Positions 1 to 5,013 of a stretch of 5,013 nucleotides of DNA are shown piece by piece. Every line of letters starts with the position of its first letter. The stretch's first letter is position 1. Made by a program: the position numbers and the translations under genes. Below the pieces are notes generated by a model. The model searched no databases. It saw only the letters and a program-made list of their open reading frames with translations, and had not been told where the DNA came from. The DNA lies in contig JAJZVS010000284.1 in assembly GCA_021845555.1 (NCBI GenBank), positions 1 to 5,013 of the forward strand. Reading direction: 5' to 3'. The DNA comes from Pseudomonadota bacterium (lineage in GTDB: Bacteria > Pseudomonadota > Alphaproteobacteria > Acetobacterales > Acetobacteraceae).

Positions 1-246
1 CTCGATCCCCGGATCGGAGGCACAGGCGATCACGTAGGCATCCGCCGCATCCACCGCGATCCGCCGCAGGAGCGGCGTCACCGCGGCATGCCAGTCGGCC
101 CAGGAATAAATCGCCGGCGGTCCGTCCGCGAGCGAGACCACATCGAGCGCGGGGCCGCCCGGAAAGCGCAACGGCGCGAGCGCGGCGGAGATGCCGGCGC
201 CGCAGGCCTCCGAGCTGTTCGGATTGATGACCAGGATACGGGCCAT
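1..246 (-). CDS. Asp/Glu/hydantoin racemase family protein (N-terminal part, cut by window edge)
   Basis: Only the first 82 codons are present; the gene continues past the left edge. The ATG at 246-244 opens a protein beginning MARILVINPNSSEACGAG. The short beta-strand followed by I-N-P-N-S-S (residues 7-12) is the typical start of the Asp/Glu/hydantoin racemase family, usually INPNT/SS. A second family landmark is A-C-A-S-D-P-G at residues 74-80, where Cys75 matches the first of the two catalytic cysteines that remove and return the alpha proton. The second cysteine would lie in the missing C-terminal part. Known members include hydantoin racemase, allantoin racemase, and aspartate or glutamate racemases; some relatives are maleate isomerases or decarboxylases, so the substrate cannot be fixed here. 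The start lies 9 bp after the stop of the oxidoreductase gene upstream, indicating one operon. No strong Shine-Dalgarno sequence precedes it, so its translation may depend on the upstream gene. Family confidence is high, exact function low. Confidence 0.85.
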   Translation of the reverse strand, partial: MARILVINPNSSEACGAGISAALAPLRFPGGPALDVVSLADGPPAIYSWADWHAAVTPLLRRIAVDAADAYVIACASDPGIE

Positions 247-255
247 AGCGGCCGA

Positions 256-1077
256 TCACGCGGGGCGGGCGCGGGCCACCGCTTCCACCGCGCGCATCCA
301 GGACTCGGCCTCCCGCTCCTCCGGCTCCACCAGCAGGTGCTGCACGCCGGCCTCCGCGTAGGCCGCGAAACGAGCGGCGGCTTCGCTCGGATCGCCCGCG
401 TTCCAGCGGGTGCGAAGCGAGATTGTGAAGCCCGGCTCGGGCCGCAGCGCGCGCAGCCGTGCCACCAGCGGGGCGGCCTGTTCGGGCGTGACGCGGCTGC
501 CGTGCCAGCCGTCGTGGCGGGCGGCACGCGCGATCGCCGCATCCGACCCGCCACCGATCCAGACCGGGATCGGCGCGCAGGGGAGCGGCTGCATCCGCAT
601 GTTCTGCACCTCGGCGGCGATGTGCCGCGTGGGGAAGCTCACGGGGTCCTCGGTCCAGACCGCGCGCATCAGCGCCAAGCCCTCGTCCATCCGCCGCCCG
701 CGTTCGTGGAAGGGCACGCCGAGGGCGGCGAATTCCGCCGCCATCCAGCCGACGCCGGCGCCCAGGATCAGCCGGCCCTCCGAGAGGTTCTGCAGCGTCG
801 CAAGTTCCTTCGCGAGCGGCAGCGGGTGGCGCATCGGCAGCACCAGCACCGATGTGCCGAGGCGCACGCGCCGCGTGCAGGCGGCCGCCCAGGTGAGCGT
901 GAGGACCGGTTCGTAGAACAGCGGCGACGGCGGGTAGGGAGCGCCCGCCGGCACGATGATGTGCTCGCTCGCCCAGACATCGTCGAAGCCGAGCGCCTCG
1001 GCCTGCTGGGCGGCGGCGCGGATGCTCGCGGGTCCGGCCTTGCGGCCGATGTGCGGGAGGTGGATGCCGAACTGCAT
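256..1077 (-). CDS. Luciferase-like monooxygenase family (LLM class) flavin/F420-dependent oxidoreductase
   Basis: The gene encodes 273 residues, complete, about the usual length for compact single-domain members of the bacterial luciferase-like superfamily (TIM barrel using FMN or coenzyme F420). It begins MQFGIHLPHIG, the first barrel strand. It continues with AEALGFDDVWASEH (26-39), RVRLGTSVLVLPMRHPLPLAKELATLQNLSEGRL (70-103, the most conserved block), LGAGVGWMAAEFAALGVPFHERGRRMDEGLALM (105-137) and IPVWIGGGSDAA (170-181). This pattern resembles the subfamily modelled as 'F420-dependent LLM class oxidoreductase' (TIGR03619), recognised from memory. Whether this organism makes F420 is unknown, so FMN is equally possible. 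I chose the ATG at 1077 because it starts the barrel directly and has CAGGAG at 1092-1087, nine bases upstream. The frame stays open to a TTG at 1200, but the added residues are Arg/Pro/Ala-rich and unlike the family. It is the first gene of a leftward pair with the racemase and diverges from the urea transporter. The substrate cannot be deduced. Confidence 0.9.
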   Translation of the reverse strand: MQFGIHLPHIGRKAGPASIRAAAQQAEALGFDDVWASEHIIVPAGAPYPPSPLFYEPVLTLTWAAACTRRVRLGTSVLVLPMRHPLPLAKELATLQNLSEGRLILGAGVGWMAAEFAALGVPFHERGRRMDEGLALMRAVWTEDPVSFPTRHIAAEVQNMRMQPLPCAPIPVWIGGGSDAAIARAARHDGWHGSRVTPEQAAPLVARLRALRPEPGFTISLRTRWNAGDPSEAAARFAAYAEAGVQHLLVEPEEREAESWMRAVEAVARARPA

Positions 1078-1262
1078 GGCTGCGGGCTCCTGGGACGGGC
1101 GCCGCTGCGGCGACGGCCGGGTGGATCGGGCGCGGCCGAGGATGGACCGCGGCGCGGCGAGCGTCGAGCCGGCCCGTATGCCACCCTTCCGGCCGTTCAA
1201 AGGCCCCGCTTGGATAGCCGGCGGTGATGTCTGATGGGGCTTTGAGGGCGCCCGGAGCCGGA

Positions 1263-1279
1263 TGCACGTCTATTGTGCA
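1263..1279. promoter_or_regulatory. Putative NtrC (GlnG) enhancer site upstream of urtA
   Basis: The 17-bp sequence TGCACGTCTATTGTGCA has perfect 5-bp inverted arms, TGCAC and GTGCA, separated by 7 bp. This is the arm sequence and spacing of known enterobacterial NtrC sites (TGCAC-N7-GTGCA, as upstream of glnA). Its centre (1271) is about 105 bp before the predicted sigma-54 start, a normal distance for an enhancer that loops to RNA polymerase. Only one clear copy is visible, whereas strong NtrC enhancers usually have two. The related NtrX regulator or an unrelated dimeric regulator could also use such a palindrome. The site could also influence the divergent oxidoreductase gene. Confidence 0.72.
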
Positions 1280-1323
1280 ATTGACCTTCCAGGGCGCAGG
1301 TTCCGCGTAATTTCGCCGATCCA

Positions 1324-1343
1324 GGTTGATTTTTGCTCGTTTT
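1324..1343. promoter_or_regulatory. AT-rich tract between enhancer and promoter, possible IHF/bending site
   Basis: This T-rich stretch stands out in an otherwise very GC-rich window. Its lower strand contains AATCAA, the left half of the IHF consensus (WATCAA-N4-TTR), but the right half does not match. It lies between the NtrC-like palindrome and the sigma-54 promoter, where IHF or intrinsic bending commonly helps loop formation. The location is suggestive; the sequence match is incomplete. Confidence 0.3.
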
Positions 1344-1349
1344 CGTTCC

Positions 1350-1365
1350 TGGCATGCTCTTTGCT
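1350..1365 (+). promoter_or_regulatory. Sigma-54 (RpoN) promoter for the urt operon
   Basis: TGGCATGCTCTTTGCT fits the -24/-12 consensus TGGCAC-N5-TTGCW with one mismatch (T for C at the last base of the -24 box). The invariant GG (1351-1352) and GC (1363-1364) are separated by exactly 10 bp, as sigma-54 requires. The predicted transcription start is near 1376, giving an 85-nt leader before urtA. Sigma-54 promoters need an AAA+ activator bound upstream, and the palindrome at 1263-1279 is a fitting site. Urea uptake genes are known nitrogen-stress genes in many proteobacteria, so the promoter type suits the cargo. Confidence 0.83.
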
Positions 1366-1376
1366 TCCACCGTTTC

Positions 1377-1398
1377 CAGGCGCGGGGTCCCGCGCTTG
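1377..1398 (+). promoter_or_regulatory. GC-rich hairpin at the predicted 5' end of the urt mRNA
   Basis: Bases 1377-1385 pair with 1390-1398 to form a 9-bp stem (seven G/C pairs, one A-U, one G-U) closed by a GGTC tetraloop. The core is GCGCGG/CCGCGC. It begins within a base or two of the predicted sigma-54 start, so the transcript would open with this structure, which may slow 5'-end decay. No U-run follows it, so it does not look like an intrinsic terminator. Confidence 0.5.
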
Positions 1399-1403
1399 CC
1401 CGT

Positions 1404-1430
1404 CGGAGAGGCGGCCGCCCTTGCCCTCCG
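1404..1430 (+). promoter_or_regulatory. Second leader hairpin upstream of the urtA ribosome binding site
   Basis: CGGAG (1404-1408) pairs with CTCCG (1426-1430). After a one-base A bulge at 1409 the stem continues as GGC (1410-1412) with GCC (1423-1425), giving eight pairs and a 10-nt loop. The loop side also contains the palindrome GGCGGCCGCC. The structure ends about 20 nt before the urtA Shine-Dalgarno sequence, leaving that site open. It has neither a poly-U tail nor an ACGR loop typical of guanidine-II RNA. In such GC-rich DNA some pairing is expected by chance. Confidence 0.35.
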
Positions 1431-1460
1431 GCGTGCCAACAGGGAGACCGGGAGTTCCGC

Positions 1461-2807
1461 ATGTCATCCGATGGCTTCACCTTCGGCCGCCGCCAACTCG
1501 GCCTGCTCGGCGCCGGACTGGCCGCCACCGCAGCCGGCCTGCCCGCGGTGCCGGACCTGATCCCCGCCGCCAAGGCAGCGCCCGCGCCGGGCACCGGCCC
1601 GATCAAGGTCGGCATCCTGCATTCGCTCTCCGGCACCATGGCGATCAGCGAGGCGCCGCTGAAGGACGTGATGCTGATGCTGATCGCCGAGCAGAACAAG
1701 AAAGGCGGCGTGATGGGCCGGCCGATCGAACCCGTGGTAGTCGATCCAGCGTCCAACTGGCCGCTGTTCGCCGAGAAGGCGCGCCAACTGCTGTCGGTGG
1801 ACAAGGTAGCGGCGGTGTTCGGCTGCTGGACCTCGGTGTCGCGCAAATCCGTGCTGCCGGTGTTCGAGCAGCTGAACGGCATCCTGTACTACCCGGTGCA
1901 GTACGAAGGCCAGGAGTGCTCGCGCAACGTGTTCTATACCGGCGCGGCACCGAACCAGCAGGCGATTCCGGCGGTCGACTACTTCATGCAGCAGCTGGGC
2001 ATCAAGCGCTGGATCCTGGCCGGCACCGACTATGTCTATCCGCGTACCACCAACAAGATCCTGGAAGCCTATCTGAAGTCGAAGGGCGTTCCCGCCGCCG
2101 ACATCATGATCAACTACACGCCGTTCGGCTATTCCGACTGGCAGGCGAACGTCGCGAAATTCAAGGCGTTCGGCTCGGCCGGCAAGAAGACCGGCGTGAT
2201 CTCCACCATCAACGGCGACGCCAACGTGCCGTTCTACAAGGAACTCGGCAACCAGGGGATCAAGGCGACCCAGATCCCGGTGGTTGCGTTCAGCGTCGGC
2301 GAGCAGGAGCTGGCCGGTCTGAACACCGCGCCGCTGGTGGGCCAGCTGGCCGCCTGGAACTATTTCGAGAGCGTCGATACGCCGGCGAACAAGGAGATCG
2401 TCGCGGCCTTCAAGGCCTTCACCAAGAACGACAAGCGCGTGTTCAACGACCCGATGGAGGCGCACTACATCGGCTTCAACATGTGGGTGAAGGCGGTCGA
2501 GAAGGCCGGCACCACCGATCATTCCGCCGTGATCGACGCGATGATCGGCGTGGCGCACCCGAACCTGACCGGCGACTACGCCACCATGATGCCGAACCAC
2601 CACCTGACCAAGCCGGTGCTGCTCGGCGAGGTGCAGGCCAACGGCCAGTTCAACGTGGTCTGGGAGACCCCGGGCCTGGTGGTCGCCCAGCCCTGGTCGC
2701 CCTACCTGCCGGAGTCGAAGAACCTGATCGGCGACTGGCTGCCGCCGATGAGCTGCGGCAACTACGACGTGAAAGCCGGCAAGTGCCTGGGCAAGACCAA
2801 GGCGTGA
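1461..2807 (+). CDS. urtA: Urea ABC transporter, periplasmic substrate-binding protein UrtA
   Basis: The gene encodes a 448-residue solute-binding protein that captures urea (or close short amides) in the periplasm and delivers it to UrtBC. The export signal has Arg10-Arg11 followed by a hydrophobic stretch to about residue 30, with a likely AKA cleavage site at residues 37-39; the RR pair suggests possible Tat export. Family-defining blocks are GILHSLSGTMAISE (51-64), VVDPASNWPLFAEKARQLL (93-111), FGCWTSVSRKSVLPVFEQLNG (120-140), YYPVQYEGQE (143-152), FYTGAAPNQQAIPAV (158-172), GTDYVYPRTTNKIL (188-201), STINGDANVPFYKELGNQG (248-266) and NDPMEA (329-334). These agree closely with proteobacterial UrtA as I recall it. 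The relatives FmdD/AmiC bind amides and are the main alternative, but urtBC downstream favours urea. The ATG at 1461 follows GGGAG (1450-1454) at 6 nt and places the signal peptide correctly. An unusual C-terminal tail carries Cys432 and Cys442. Predicted control is by sigma-54/NtrC. Confidence 0.95.
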   Translation: MSSDGFTFGRRQLGLLGAGLAATAAGLPAVPDLIPAAKAAPAPGTGPIKVGILHSLSGTMAISEAPLKDVMLMLIAEQNKKGGVMGRPIEPVVVDPASNWPLFAEKARQLLSVDKVAAVFGCWTSVSRKSVLPVFEQLNGILYYPVQYEGQECSRNVFYTGAAPNQQAIPAVDYFMQQLGIKRWILAGTDYVYPRTTNKILEAYLKSKGVPAADIMINYTPFGYSDWQANVAKFKAFGSAGKKTGVISTINGDANVPFYKELGNQGIKATQIPVVAFSVGEQELAGLNTAPLVGQLAAWNYFESVDTPANKEIVAAFKAFTKNDKRVFNDPMEAHYIGFNMWVKAVEKAGTTDHSAVIDAMIGVAHPNLTGDYATMMPNHHLTKPVLLGEVQANGQFNVVWETPGLVVAQPWSPYLPESKNLIGDWLPPMSCGNYDVKAGKCLGKTKA

Positions 2808-4441
2808 GCCAGCAGCGGCGCGGCGGGCCGCTCGGCCGGGGGTTCCGCCTCTGCCTGCTGCTCGCCGTGCTGCTGGCAGGGTTCGGCTGGGGGTCGCGCG
2901 CCGTCGCGGCGGGCGACCCCTTCGCCGAACTCGCCGCCACCAACTCCGACCTGGTGGCGCAAGGGGTGCGGGCGCTCGCGGTCTCGGGCAGCCCGCGCGC
3001 CGCGCCGGTGATCGCAGCGCTGAAGTCTGGCAAGTTGCTCGCCTGGCGCTGGCCGATCCCGAATGCTCCACTCTTCATCCGGACCGATGCTGGCTTGGTT
3101 GATGCCCGCACCGGCGCGCCGGTGGCAACCCCGCCGATGCCGGTCAATCTGCGACCCGTGATCGTGAGCGATGCGGTGCGCGGGGCGATCGAGACCGCAT
3201 CCGGCGTGCTCGACCTGATGGCCCCCGATCCGACGATCCGCCGCCACGCGGCGGAGGCGCTCTTGCAGGCTGCCGATCCAGGGTCGTTGCCGTTGATAGA
3301 CGGTGCGCTGGCGCGGGAAAAGAATGCCTCGGTCGCGCATGTCCTGCGTGATGCCCGGGCGGCGGCGCTGCTGAAATCCGCCACCGCGCCGATCCCGGAG
3401 CGACTGGCGGCGATCCAACGGCTGGCGGCGCGGGGGGATCTCTCCGCACGCGGCCTGCTGGCCTCGCTGCATGGGGAACCGCCCGCGGTCGCCGCCGCCG
3501 TCGCCGCCGCGATCAAGGGCATCGACCGGCAATTGCAGATGTGGGACCTGGTGGAGGATGTCTATTACGGCATCTCGCTCGGCGCTGTGCTGCTGCTCGC
3601 CGCGACCGGGCTTGCCATCACCTTCGGCGTGATGGGCGTCATCAACATGGCGCATGGCGAGATGGTGATGATCGGCGCCTACACCACCTTCGTCGTGCAG
3701 CAACTGATCGCCGCCTTCGCCCCGGCGCTGACCGAGTTCGGCCTGTTGTTCGCGATCCCCGCGGCCTTCGTGGTGGCGGGCGCGCTCGGGATCGTGATCG
3801 AACGCTGCATGATCCGCTTCCTCTACGGCCGGCCGCTGGAAACGCTGCTCGCCACCTGGGGTCTCAGCCTGATCCTGCAGCAGGCGGTGCGCAGCCTCTT
3901 CGGCCCGACCAACCAGGACGTCTCCTCGCCCGACTGGATGAGCGGGTTCGTGCGCCTCGGCGGGCTGACACTCACGGTAAACCGGCTCTGGATCATCCTG
4001 TTTGCCGGCCTCGTGCTGGCCTCCCTGATGGCGGCGCTGCGCTGGGGCGGGCTCGGCCGGTCGATCCGCGCGGTGACGCAGAACCGGCGCATGGCGGCGG
4101 CGATGGGGATCCGCACGCCGTGGATCGATGCGCTGACATTCGGCCTCGGCTCCGGCATCGCCGGGATGGCCGGCGTGGCGCTGAGCCAGATCGACAACGT
4201 CTCCCCCAATCTCGGGCAGAACTACATCATCGACAGCTTCATCGTGGTGGTGGTGGGCGGGGTCGGCAATCTCTGGGGCACGCTGTTCGGCGCGCTGATC
4301 CTCGGCGTGGTGGACAAATTCGTCGAACCGCTCAGCGGGGCGGTGCTGGGCAAGATCATCGTGCTGGTGTTCCTGATCCTGTTCATCCAGCGCCGGCCGC
4401 GCGGGCTGTTTCCGCTCAAGGGCCGGGCGGTGGAAGCATGA
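2804..4441 (+). CDS. urtB: Urea ABC transporter permease UrtB with N-terminal periplasmic extension
   Basis: The gene encodes 545 residues. The GTG at 2804 overlaps the urtA stop (GTGA) and opens a clear signal peptide: basic RR at 5-6, hydrophobic LCLLLAVLLAGF at 16-27, likely cleavage after AVAA near residue 36. Residues about 37-245 form a soluble, Ala-rich helical region; 142-243 look like HEAT-type repeats (DPTIRRHAAEALLQAADPGSLPLID and similar). Proteobacterial UrtB proteins commonly carry this extension, whose role is not established. The permease core starts near Met246 and has about eight hydrophobic segments. It contains the LIV-type permease motif GLAITFGVMGVINMAHGEM (269-287), YGRPLETLLATWGLSL (341-356), and the cytoplasmic ATPase-coupling loop AVTQNRRMAAAMGI (423-436), then GLGSGIAGMAGVALSQI and IDSFIVVVVGGVGNLWGT, ending QRRPRGLFPLKGR. 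With UrtC it forms the urea channel in the inner membrane. No good Shine-Dalgarno precedes the GTG, so translation probably depends on urtA. A shorter start at Met246 would lose the signal peptide and is less likely. Confidence 0.94.
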   Translation: MSQQRRGGPLGRGFRLCLLLAVLLAGFGWGSRAVAAGDPFAELAATNSDLVAQGVRALAVSGSPRAAPVIAALKSGKLLAWRWPIPNAPLFIRTDAGLVDARTGAPVATPPMPVNLRPVIVSDAVRGAIETASGVLDLMAPDPTIRRHAAEALLQAADPGSLPLIDGALAREKNASVAHVLRDARAAALLKSATAPIPERLAAIQRLAARGDLSARGLLASLHGEPPAVAAAVAAAIKGIDRQLQMWDLVEDVYYGISLGAVLLLAATGLAITFGVMGVINMAHGEMVMIGAYTTFVVQQLIAAFAPALTEFGLLFAIPAAFVVAGALGIVIERCMIRFLYGRPLETLLATWGLSLILQQAVRSLFGPTNQDVSSPDWMSGFVRLGGLTLTVNRLWIILFAGLVLASLMAALRWGGLGRSIRAVTQNRRMAAAMGIRTPWIDALTFGLGSGIAGMAGVALSQIDNVSPNLGQNYIIDSFIVVVVGGVGNLWGTLFGALILGVVDKFVEPLSGAVLGKIIVLVFLILFIQRRPRGLFPLKGRAVEA

Positions 4442-5013
4442 TGCAACGCGACGCCGTCCTGACACTGGGCGCGGTGCTGGGGGGCGCGGCGGTGCTGGCC
4501 ATGCTCAATCTGGCGGTGCCGGAGACGAGCGCGCTGCATGTCTCCAGCTTCGTCGTCGGCCTCACCGGCAAGTATCTCTGCTACGCCATCCTGGCGCTGG
4601 CGGTGGATCTGGTATGGGGCTACGCGGGCATCCTGACGCTCGGGCACGCGGCGTTCTTCGCGCTCGGCGGCTACGCGATGGGCATGTATCTGATGCGCGA
4701 GATCGGCGCACGGGGGGTGTACGCGAACCCCAGGGTGCCGGATTTCATGGTGTTCCTCGGCTGGAAGCACCTGCCGTGGTACTGGCATGGGTTCAGCCAC
4801 CTGCCCGTGGCGCTGATCGCCGCGATGGTCGTGCCTGGCCTGCTTGCCCTGGTGTTCGGTTGGCTCGCGTTCCGCTCGCGCGTTTCGGGCGTCTATCTCT
4901 CGATCATCACGCAGGCGCTGACCTACGCGCTGATGCTGGCGTTCTTCCGCAACGAGATGGGCTTCGGCGGCAACAACGGGATGACCGACTTCAAGGACAT
5001 CCTGGGAGCCACT
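4438..5013 (+). CDS. urtC: Urea ABC transporter permease UrtC (N-terminal part, cut by window edge)
   Basis: The first 192 codons are present; family members run to roughly 350-400 residues, so about half is missing. The ATG at 4438 overlaps the urtB stop (ATGA); the next codon is also ATG (4441), in frame, so either may initiate. An N-terminal hydrophobic segment (about 6-27) is followed by YLCYAILALAVDLVWGYAGILTLGHAAFFALGGYAMGMYLM (46-86). This contains the LIV-type permease signature G-x-L-T-L-G-H-A-A-F-F-A-L-G-G-Y. A further membrane segment spans about 122-142, and FRSRVSGVYLSIITQALTYAL follows. The visible end, GFGGNNGMTDFK (175-186), is characteristic of UrtC (usually GGNNGLTDF) and separates it from the amino-acid permease LivM. 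UrtC pairs with UrtB as the heterodimeric inner-membrane channel. urtD and urtE (ATPases) are the expected next genes. Confidence 0.93.
   Translation, partial: MMQRDAVLTLGAVLGGAAVLAMLNLAVPETSALHVSSFVVGLTGKYLCYAILALAVDLVWGYAGILTLGHAAFFALGGYAMGMYLMREIGARGVYANPRVPDFMVFLGWKHLPWYWHGFSHLPVALIAAMVVPGLLALVFGWLAFRSRVSGVYLSIITQALTYALMLAFFRNEMGFGGNNGMTDFKDILGAT

Larger units (their letters stand above)
1078..1460. other. Divergent intergenic control region
   Basis: These 383 bp separate the leftward oxidoreductase start from the rightward urtA start and hold no convincing gene. Reading frames crossing it are extensions or shadows with no recognisable protein. The urtA-proximal half (1263-1460) carries the NtrC-like palindrome, an AT-rich tract, the sigma-54 promoter and a structured leader, each listed separately. 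The other half (about 1093-1260) is very GC-rich. In it I see the oxidoreductase Shine-Dalgarno sequence, a short palindrome GGGCGCCC at 1246-1253, and no clear minus-strand -35/-10 pair. The promoter for the leftward genes is therefore not identified. Confidence 0.8.

Noticed and set aside
1078..1200. N-terminal extension of the oxidoreductase to a TTG at 1200
   Set aside because: The extra 41 residues look like translated GC-rich spacer, and the ATG at 1077 has a good Shine-Dalgarno sequence and starts exactly at the family's first strand.
88..1227. Plus-strand open frame of about 380 codons across the oxidoreductase region
   Set aside because: It is antisense to a well-conserved luciferase-like protein and its translation is Arg-rich without family features.
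1246..1253. GGGCGCCC palindrome as a second NtrC site
   Set aside because: It lacks the GCAC/GTGC half-sites and the 7-bp spacing. Short GC palindromes are common at this base composition.
1281..1310. Possible sigma-70 promoter (TTGACC with a TAAT-containing -10)
   Set aside because: The best -10 (CGTAAT) requires a 19-bp spacer and matches poorly. The sigma-54 element is far stronger.
1324..1336. A second sigma-54-like GG...GC element just upstream of the chosen promoter
   Set aside because: The GG and GC are separated by 9 bp instead of 10 and the flanking bases do not fit the consensus.
1376..1460. Guanidine (ykkC or mini-ykkC) riboswitch in the urtA leader
   Set aside because: Two tandem hairpins suggested it, but the loops are GGTC and a 10-nt loop rather than ACGR, and I see no ykkC-I conserved core or terminator.
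1262..2803. Very long plus-strand open frame running from upstream of urtA into urtB without a stop
   Set aside because: The part before 2804 is out of frame with urtA, is Arg/Gly/Pro-rich without any recognisable domain, and contradicts the clear UrtA protein. It reflects high GC; the real urtB begins at the GTGA overlap.
1464..4465. Long minus-strand open frames opposite urtA and urtB (several hundred codons)
   Set aside because: They are His/Arg/Gly-rich low-complexity translations typical of antisense frames in GC-rich genes and show no conserved motif.
1461..5013. Branched-chain amino acid transporter (livKHM) instead of urea transporter
   Set aside because: The general architecture is shared, but the UrtA blocks, the UrtB N-terminal extension and the UrtC GGNNGMTDFK motif point specifically to the Urt family.

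Overview
The DNA is very GC-rich, with strong G/C preference at third codon positions. Gene order and protein sequence are proteobacterial. My best guess is a high-GC alphaproteobacterium, for example Rhodospirillales/Acetobacteraceae; this is an inference from composition and protein style, not a database result.

Layout: two transcription units diverge from a roughly 380-bp control region. On the minus strand, reading leftwards, lie a complete luciferase-like monooxygenase family oxidoreductase (256-1077) and, 9 bp after its stop, the N-terminal 82 codons of an Asp/Glu/hydantoin racemase family protein that runs off the left edge (1-246). On the plus strand is the start of a urea ABC transporter operon: urtA (1461-2807, periplasmic urea-binding protein), urtB (2804-4441, permease with a secreted N-terminal extension) and urtC (4438 to the right edge, second permease, incomplete). 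Each urt junction is a 4-base stop/start overlap (GTGA, then ATGA), so the genes are almost certainly co-transcribed and translationally coupled. The ATPase genes urtD and urtE would be expected just beyond the right edge.

The most informative non-coding signal is upstream of urtA. It has a textbook sigma-54 promoter (TGGCAT-N5-TTGCT, 1350-1365) and, about 100 bp upstream of the predicted start, a palindrome with the NtrC half-site geometry (TGCAC-N7-GTGCA, 1263-1279). An AT-rich tract lies between them. Together they predict nitrogen-limitation control through NtrB/NtrC and RpoN, which suits a high-affinity urea importer. The predicted 85-nt leader contains two stable hairpins, the first at its extreme 5' end.

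How the genes may work together: UrtA captures urea in the periplasm, and UrtB/UrtC form the membrane channel driven by UrtD/UrtE, feeding urease or urea carboxylase in the cytoplasm. The divergent oxidoreductase/racemase pair could belong to catabolism of a nitrogenous ring compound such as a hydantoin, allantoin or pyrimidine, but that link rests on context only. I found no mobile element, CRISPR array, tRNA/rRNA or clearly new system. The window is mostly a well-recognised nutrient-uptake locus with an unusually legible regulatory region.
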